Assembly (NCBI GenBank): GCA_910576975.1
Contig: CAJTJY010000021.1
Coordinates: 1 to 64,000 of the forward strand
Length of the DNA stretch: 64,000 bases
Direction: 5' to 3'
Origin: an uncultured Lachnospiraceae bacterium
GTDB lineage: Bacteria > Bacillota > Clostridia > Lachnospirales > Lachnospiraceae
Positions 59,040-64,000 of the stretch are shown here, piece after piece. Position 1 is the stretch's first letter; the number at the start of each line of letters is the position of its first letter. The position numbers and the translations under genes are program-made. The notes below the pieces were generated by a model, which worked only from the letters and a program-made list of their open reading frames with translations, was not told the DNA's origin and ran no database searches.

Positions 59040-59141
59040 TTTGAGTTTCCGCATTTTGCAATTTATAGCGCCAAAAGGTCTTGCTGCCTTTGGCAGCATA
59101 GACCTTTTGGCGCTATAAATTGCAAAATGCAGAAACTCAAA
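59040..59141. mobile_element. 102-bp near-perfect palindromic MITE, copy B, with 8-bp target duplication
   Basis: TTTGAGTTTCCGCATTTTGC at 59040 and its reverse complement at the right end (one mismatch) form arms of about 42 bp around a GCTGCC/GGCAGC hairpin. ATTGCATG stands flush on both sides (59032-59039 and 59142-59149), a perfect 8-bp direct repeat. The arms match those of 25246-25430. Confidence 0.85.
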
Positions 59142-59265
59142 ATTGCATGGTGATCTTATAAAAATCGAATTTAAAGAAGAGACATTCGCTTGCAATGGAA
59201 GAAAACTTTGCGTATAATCGTAGTCAGGCATTCGTTTGCAAAATTAGAATAGAAAGGAAAAAAAG

Positions 59266-60018
59266 ATGATTAATGAGATACACCTTGGACCTTTGACCAT
59301 TCATGTGTATGGTCTTTTGGTTGCAGTCGGTTTTTTGAGTGCGTTGCTAATCAGTGAAAGGCGCGCAAAAAAAAGGGGAATGGATACCGAAATTTTATAT
59401 GGCATATTTTGGTGCGCTATTTTTGGAGGAGCGGTTGGCAGCAAATTGCTCTATTATACGGTCAGCATTCCAGATATCTTGAAAAATCCTTCTATACTGT
59501 GGAATTTTCAAAATGGATGGGTGGTTTATGGAGGCATTTTAGGAGGCGTTTTTGCGAGCCTGGCTTATTGCAAATATAAGAGGGTGGATTTTTTCCAATA
59601 TCTCGATCTGGTGCTACCAGCAGTTGCCTTTGCTCAGGGATGTGGAAGAATTGGCTGTTTCTTTGCCGGGTGCTGTTATGGACGGGAGACAGACTCGGTG
59701 TTAAGCATCCAATATTGGCAGTCTTCTTATGCGCCCAATGGGATAAAATTAGTCCCTACGCAGATTTATTCCAGCATTGGTGATTTTGCTCTGGCATATT
59801 TGCTGATGGCGTATGCCAAAAGGGAACCGAATAAGGGAAAGGTAGCGGCATGTTACTGCGTCTTCTATAGCATTGGACGGTTTGTCATAGAAATGTTCCG
59901 TAATGATTACCGGGGGGCGCTGGGAGCGCTGTCTACCTCTCAGATGATCTCCGCCTTAATTCTGATCTTAGGAATTGGGATGTTTGTGGCGGCGGACAAG
60001 CGTTGTTTTGAGAATTAA
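59266..60018 (+). CDS. lgt: Prolipoprotein diacylglyceryl transferase
   Basis: The 250-residue membrane enzyme attaches diacylglycerol to the lipobox cysteine of prolipoproteins. The Lgt signature is visible: 'LTIHVYGLLVAVGFLSALLISERRAKKRGMD', 'GSKLLYYTV', 'GWVVYGGILGGVFASLAYC', 'GCGRIGCFFAGCCYG' and 'VPTQIYSSIGDFALAYLLM', with about seven membrane helices. Start after GAAAGGAAAAAAAG. It would process the lipoproteins at 14229 and 29660, among others. Confidence 0.93.
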   Translation: MINEIHLGPLTIHVYGLLVAVGFLSALLISERRAKKRGMDTEILYGIFWCAIFGGAVGSKLLYYTVSIPDILKNPSILWNFQNGWVVYGGILGGVFASLAYCKYKRVDFFQYLDLVLPAVAFAQGCGRIGCFFAGCCYGRETDSVLSIQYWQSSYAPNGIKLVPTQIYSSIGDFALAYLLMAYAKREPNKGKVAACYCVFYSIGRFVIEMFRNDYRGALGALSTSQMISALILILGIGMFVAADKRCFEN

Positions 60019-60104
60019 CAAAGATCATTTTTCTGCCGATATATTTGTAGGAAGATTGCAAAATGGAAGAAATGATATCATATCGTCAGGAGGGAGGCGT
60101 TGAC

Positions 60105-60740
60105 ATGAATATTATGCTGCCAACTAGTATAGAAGAAACAAAACGACAGAGCAAAGGAACATCGGTGGATATTTCCCAAGTAATCCGCAATGTCACAGGA
60201 GTAGAACGAGATCAGGAAAAGAAATCGCTACTTTCTAGAATACTGGAACCAGAAGAAGTGGATGATGGTCAAAACGACGCTAAAAAAGCGGCGGAAATTG
60301 CCAAGAAAATTGCCCGGGGCGCCCATGTGTCTCCGCAGGAAAAACAGTTTCTGATGCAGGTGGATCCGATCCTTGCCCAGATGGCAGAGACGGCGAGAAA
60401 GGAAGGGGAACGGATCAAGCATGCCTTGTCCCAGGCGTCTACCAAGGAAGAACAGCAGTCTGTCGTGCAGCAGGCGTACCAGATGGTGCAGCAGGTGAGC
60501 AAGACGAATCAGCAATTTGGAATGCTGCTGGGAGAAGCAGTGAAGTCGGCTGTGCAGGAGAGCAGGAAAGAAGGGCATTTAAAAGAAGCCATGACAGAAG
60601 TAGAGACTAAGGGAGAGAAACCTTTGTCTAAAGTGGCTTTCGTAACACAGGAGGAAAGTATGGACAAAGACGGGCAGCAGATGTTGTTAGAGCAGTTTTT
60701 TCCAGATGAATGGATGTCTATGCTTGACTGCAAAGGCTGA
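60105..60740 (+). CDS. Hypothetical helical protein (211 aa)
   Basis: The ATG at 60105 follows GGAGGGAGGCGTTGAC and is preferred over 60063. The 211 residues are charged and mostly helical with a glutamine-rich middle ('AAEIAKKIARGAHVSPQEKQFLMQVDPILAQMAETARKE', 'QSVVQQAYQMVQQVSKTNQQFG'), with no signal or membrane segment. I remember similar conserved Lachnospiraceae proteins without a known role. Closed by the terminator at 60811. Confidence 0.7.
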   Translation: MNIMLPTSIEETKRQSKGTSVDISQVIRNVTGVERDQEKKSLLSRILEPEEVDDGQNDAKKAAEIAKKIARGAHVSPQEKQFLMQVDPILAQMAETARKEGERIKHALSQASTKEEQQSVVQQAYQMVQQVSKTNQQFGMLLGEAVKSAVQESRKEGHLKEAMTEVETKGEKPLSKVAFVTQEESMDKDGQQMLLEQFFPDEWMSMLDCKG

Positions 60741-60810
60741 ACAAAAAACAGAATCGAAGATCGCATGGGCAGGATTCTTTCTTGCATAGGTAAGAACATG
60801 TCGCTCTATG

Positions 60811-60857
60811 GCGTGCAGTTCCCTCGAATTTCAGGGAATGGCACGCTTTGTTTTTTT
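60811..60857 (+). terminator. Rho-independent terminator
   Basis: GCGTGCAGTTCCCT (60811-60824) pairs with AGGGAATGGCACGC (60833-60846), one mismatch and one G-T pair, then TTTGTTTTTTT. Confidence 0.88.
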
Positions 60858-60936
60858 ATCAATTTCTTGCAAAAAGAATTTATTTGTGATAATGTGTAAA
60901 ATAATAATTTCGACAAAATTAAGCAGGTGCAGGAAA

Positions 60937-62400
60937 ATGTTATTTAATTCGATTGAGTTTTTAGTGTTTTTTCCAATCGTAGCAGGTCTTTTTTTCATTA
61001 TCCCGAAAAAGTTTAGATGCCTATGGCTGTTAATTGCCAGCTATTACTTCTATATGAGCTGGAATCCGAAATATGCTGTTTTAATTGCTTTTTCTACATT
61101 TATTACCTATATCAGCGGAATATTGATGGAGAGAGCAAATACGAAACATGGCAAGCAGGCCGTGGTAGCAGCTTCATTTATCATCAATCTGGCTATTCTC
61201 GGCGTTTTTAAATATGCAAATTTTGCATTACAGACGCTGAGTGACATTGGCGCTATTCTTGGCTTGCAGCCCATTGAGCGAAGATTAGATCTCCTTCTTC
61301 CGGTAGGAATTTCTTTTTATACCTTTCAGGCTTTAAGCTATACCATTGACGTGTATAGAGGAACGGTTAAGGCAGAAAAAAATATTTTGCAGTACATGTT
61401 GTTCGTATCCTTTTTTCCACAGCTTGTTGCAGGTCCGATAGAGAGATCTGGCAATCTGCTAAGCCAGATTCAAAGGGTAAAGGAAATAAACGTGTGGGAG
61501 TTTGAACGTGTCCGAAATGGATTTCTCCTGATGTTCTGGGGGCTTTTTCAAAAGCTAGTGATTGCTGACAGGGCGTCTGTCCTTGTCAATCAGGTATACC
61601 AAAATTACGGCGATTATGGCTTTTTGGAATTAGCGATTGCCTCTGTGCTGTTTGCGTTTCAGATATATTGTGATTTTGGAGGATATAGCAATATTGCCCG
61701 TGGCGCAGCCCGGGTTATGGGATTTTCTCTGATGCAGAATTTTCGGCAGCCTTATTTGGCAGTAAATATCAAAGAATTTTGGAGGAGATGGCATATTTCC
61801 CTGACCTCCTGGTTTACAGATTACTTATATATACCGCTGGGCGGAAGCCGTAAGGGCACGGTCAGGAAATATCTCAACATTCTGATCGTATTTATGGTCA
61901 GCGGCTTATGGCATGGGGCGAGCTGGAATTTCGTGGCATGGGGGGTTTTGCATGCTGTTTACCAGATTTCAGGTGATTTGGCCGGAAAATGGAAGAAAAG
62001 GATTGGCGTGCAAGACAGTAACAACGGCTGTTTCAGCAGAAAATTGGAAAAGGGCATTGTCACGTTTGTATTGGCAGACGCCGCATGGGTATTCTTTGCT
62101 TCAGACAGTCTTCATCATGCGTGTGATATTTTTCGTCAGATGGTGGCTTCTTTCCAGACAACAAGTATTTATGAGATCGGTCTTGACCGCGGAAACTGGT
62201 TTATTCTCTGCTTTGGAATTCTGCTTCTGTTTGTGGTAGACGTGATCCATGAAAAGGATGTCTCCGTGTTTCAATTTGTGCAGCGGCAGACGGTGCTGTT
62301 TCGCTGGACATTATATTTAGGGCTTATATGGAGCATTATTTTGTTTGGAATATATGGCGCAGGATATGATTCTAGCCAGTTCATTTACTTTCAGTTTTAG
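60937..62400 (+). CDS. MBOAT-family O-acyltransferase (AlgI/PatA-like)
   Basis: The ATG at 60937 follows GCAGGTGCAGGAAA; the longer open frame from 60808 starts inside the terminator. The 487-residue membrane protein has about 12 helices and the MBOAT features 'LLPVGISFYTFQALSYTIDVYRG', 'FVSFFPQLVAGPIERSGNLLSQI', 'FDFGGYSNIARGAARVMGF'-like and the catalytic histidine in 'MVSGLWHGASWNFVAWGVLHA'. Such proteins pass acyl (often acetyl) groups across the membrane to surface glycans. The SGNH-like partner follows after 6-18 bases, as in algI/algJ and patA/patB pairs. Confidence 0.92.
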   Translation: MLFNSIEFLVFFPIVAGLFFIIPKKFRCLWLLIASYYFYMSWNPKYAVLIAFSTFITYISGILMERANTKHGKQAVVAASFIINLAILGVFKYANFALQTLSDIGAILGLQPIERRLDLLLPVGISFYTFQALSYTIDVYRGTVKAEKNILQYMLFVSFFPQLVAGPIERSGNLLSQIQRVKEINVWEFERVRNGFLLMFWGLFQKLVIADRASVLVNQVYQNYGDYGFLELAIASVLFAFQIYCDFGGYSNIARGAARVMGFSLMQNFRQPYLAVNIKEFWRRWHISLTSWFTDYLYIPLGGSRKGTVRKYLNILIVFMVSGLWHGASWNFVAWGVLHAVYQISGDLAGKWKKRIGVQDSNNGCFSRKLEKGIVTFVLADAAWVFFASDSLHHACDIFRQMVASFQTTSIYEIGLDRGNWFILCFGILLLFVVDVIHEKDVSVFQFVQRQTVLFRWTLYLGLIWSIILFGIYGAGYDSSQFIYFQF

Positions 62401-62418
62401 GAAGGGATGGCTCTTGAC

Positions 62419-63726
62419 ATGAAAAAGAAAATAAAAATTGTATTTGCAGGCGTCTTGTTTTGCGTGCTATTTGTTGGATGCGGTAAATTACTTCGTTATA
62501 TGTTGACAGATGATACCGCTTCTTATACCAGAATTGCTTTTCATGAGATGTATCAACAAGATAATATAGACGTGCTGTTTGTAGGATCTTCGCATTGCTA
62601 TCGAAGCTTTATTCCAGATATTCTCGATCAGCAGCTTGGGAAAAATACTTTTAATCTTGGTACGTCTTCTCAGTACCTGGATGGTTCTTTTATGGCGATT
62701 CAGGAAGCGGCAAGATATCATGAAATTGAACATATTTATTTAGAGCTTTATTACAATGTCTCATTTTCGGTGAATAAACAACGCACGGAGTTGACTCCGG
62801 TGTATATTATTTCAGACTATTTAAAGCCGTCTGTGGAAAAGCTGCGCTATATGCTGAATGCCTCCACAAAAGATTATTATGCAAACAGCTTTATTTTGGC
62901 AAGAAGGAACTGGACAAAGCTTTTCGATGCAGATTATGTAAAGGATCTGCTTATAAAAAAGCAAACCGACTCCTATAAAAATTATGAGTATGATTATGTT
63001 ACTGGGAAAAACGAATGGTATGATGGAAAAGGCTATGTTGCAAATCGTCTGGCGGTGGAGGACTGGAATTATTTTACAAAGTTGGAAACGGAGCATATTG
63101 ATTTGAGCGCCGTTTCGGATGATTGGCGCAAAACGTTGGACGACATCATTTCTTTTTGCAGGAGAAAAAATATTTCATTGACGTTGGTGACGGCTCCAAT
63201 GTCTAATTTTATGCTTTCTAACTATACGAATTATGATGAATATGTGCAGATGGTGCAGGATATCGTTGCTGGCACAGATGTGAAGTATTATGATTTTAAC
63301 TTATGTAGGGAAGAATATTTTCCGAATGCATCGGAACTATTCAAAGATCACGACCACTTGAATTGCTACGGGGCTGAAAAATTCAGCTATCTTTTTGCAG
63401 ATTTTGTCAATGGAAAAATTACGGAGCAGGAACTGTTTTACCCGTCGTTTGAAGAAAAAAAGAAAGAGATAGAGCCAGGCGCATTTGGAATCGCTTTTCG
63501 TGACAGGGAAGATGATATAAGAGAATGCAGGGTCGTTTCAAATCGTAATCAAGGGATGGAATATAGAATCACGCTCAAGCCTGCGAAAGGAAAGAAGCGC
63601 TTGATCCAGGATTTTTCAGAAAACCGCCTATTTTCAATTACACCGGATGATCATGGCGTCTGCACGGTACAGTATCGTCTGAAAAGCCATCCTGACAAAG
63701 TGCATAAGATAAAAATTTCCTATTAA
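62419..63726 (+). CDS. Membrane-anchored SGNH/DltD-like acyltransferase partner
   Basis: The ATG at 62419 is used; the ATG at 62407 is only one base from the ribosome site GGAAGGG, so the start is uncertain. The 435-residue protein has one N-terminal membrane helix ('IVFAGVLFCVLFVGCG'), then the SGNH block I strand and serine in 'DVLFVGSSHCYRSFIP', 'FNLGTSSQYLDGSFM' (block II-like), and the C-terminal D-x-x-H in 'FKDHDHLNCYGAEKF'. It probably transfers the acyl group delivered by the MBOAT protein to an extracellular glycan. Confidence 0.82.
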   Translation: MKKKIKIVFAGVLFCVLFVGCGKLLRYMLTDDTASYTRIAFHEMYQQDNIDVLFVGSSHCYRSFIPDILDQQLGKNTFNLGTSSQYLDGSFMAIQEAARYHEIEHIYLELYYNVSFSVNKQRTELTPVYIISDYLKPSVEKLRYMLNASTKDYYANSFILARRNWTKLFDADYVKDLLIKKQTDSYKNYEYDYVTGKNEWYDGKGYVANRLAVEDWNYFTKLETEHIDLSAVSDDWRKTLDDIISFCRRKNISLTLVTAPMSNFMLSNYTNYDEYVQMVQDIVAGTDVKYYDFNLCREEYFPNASELFKDHDHLNCYGAEKFSYLFADFVNGKITEQELFYPSFEEKKKEIEPGAFGIAFRDREDDIRECRVVSNRNQGMEYRITLKPAKGKKRLIQDFSENRLFSITPDDHGVCTVQYRLKSHPDKVHKIKISY

Positions 63727-63822
63727 ACACTTACAGTTCGGCCCATGCACCTAATATTGCTGATCGCAGTTCTGATAATTAAAAGTAAATTTTTTAAAAG
63801 TAAATTTTCACAAAAAAAGTAC

Positions 63823-64000
63823 TTGCATTTTATGCAATAATGCTTTATACTAATACATGCTGTGACATGATAGCGTTGAAGCGTGAGGTTGCTGCCAGGA
63901 AATTGGCAGGTTTTCCGTGGAGCGAATGTCAAGTTAGGAAACTGGCGACAAGTCACTGTATCACAATAAAAGGTCTGCTGGAAAGCAGGATGGTGTGTGA
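63823..64000 (+). promoter_or_regulatory. Promoter and structured mRNA leader, gene beyond the window
   Basis: TTGCAT (63823-63828) and TATACT (63846-63851) have a 17-base spacer. The transcript would hold hairpins CTGCCA/TGGCAG (near 63892-63909) and TCTGCT/AGCAGG (near 63974-63988) and a longer-range GTGAC/GTCAC pairing. The overall look resembles autoregulatory leaders of ribosomal-protein operons such as rpsJ (S10) in clostridia, but the coding start is outside the window, so this stays a guess. Confidence 0.45.

Overview
The window looks like a chromosome segment of a gut-type Firmicute, most likely the family Lachnospiraceae. It is fairly AT-rich, Shine-Dalgarno sites are strong (GGAGG-like), and the genes include an anaerobic ribonucleotide reductase pair (nrdD-nrdG), long-form hpf, a two-part D-Ala/peptidoglycan set, and many clostridial-type accessory proteins. 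No rRNA or tRNA gene was seen. All identifications come from reading the sequence and from remembered family features; no search was run.

Bases 1-25,200 are accessory DNA in several states of decay. Bases 1-6,850 carry a truncated radical-SAM gene, a candidate structured RNA, and the integrase end of an integrative element. That end holds three XRE regulators, two resolvase-like proteins without a visible catalytic serine, a PemK/MazF-type toxin, a DUF6462-like protein, a ribbon-helix-helix protein with a promoter/operator, and a tyrosine integrase. Bases 7,300-9,500 hold wrecked Rpn-type and IS256-type transposase genes. Bases 9,497-15,059 hold an intact, unusual cassette: an XRE repressor diverging from a MORN-repeat membrane protein, a two-helix membrane protein, a zinc-ribbon/Sel1-like/CFI-box-like protein and a lipoprotein. 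Next come a broken DUF932 gene, an internally deleted IS3-type element, and a probable type I toxin-antitoxin locus (17.1-17.4 kb). Deletion scars of a response regulator and an ABC transporter follow, then a flavodoxin and a TetR-controlled ABC transporter whose permease is split by a 160-bp MITE. A second, inverted copy of that MITE splits a cyclase-family gene.

Bases 25,500-64,000 are mostly core genome. They hold ribosome hibernation factor (hpf), cell-wall synthesis (ddl, murF, murA), a phospholipid acyltransferase, and a PAPS-making operon (cysD-cysNC) joined to a sulfotransferase and a two-component system. Citrate synthase, an SDR reductase, a GreA-type factor and a second two-component system follow. 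That system diverges from a YfhO/GtrA/GT2 surface-glycosylation operon. The rest is a Big2-repeat NlpC/P60 secreted protein, nrdDG, an L,D-transpeptidase, a pyruvate-kinase-like protein, an rRNA-methyltransferase-like protein, lgt, an MBOAT/SGNH O-acylation pair, and a structured leader running off the right edge.

Four families of short palindromic or MITE-like repeats are scattered through the window. Two are supported by target-site duplications. The common theme of the right half is envelope construction and decoration: peptidoglycan precursors and cross-links, lipoprotein lipidation, sulfation, glycosylation and acylation.
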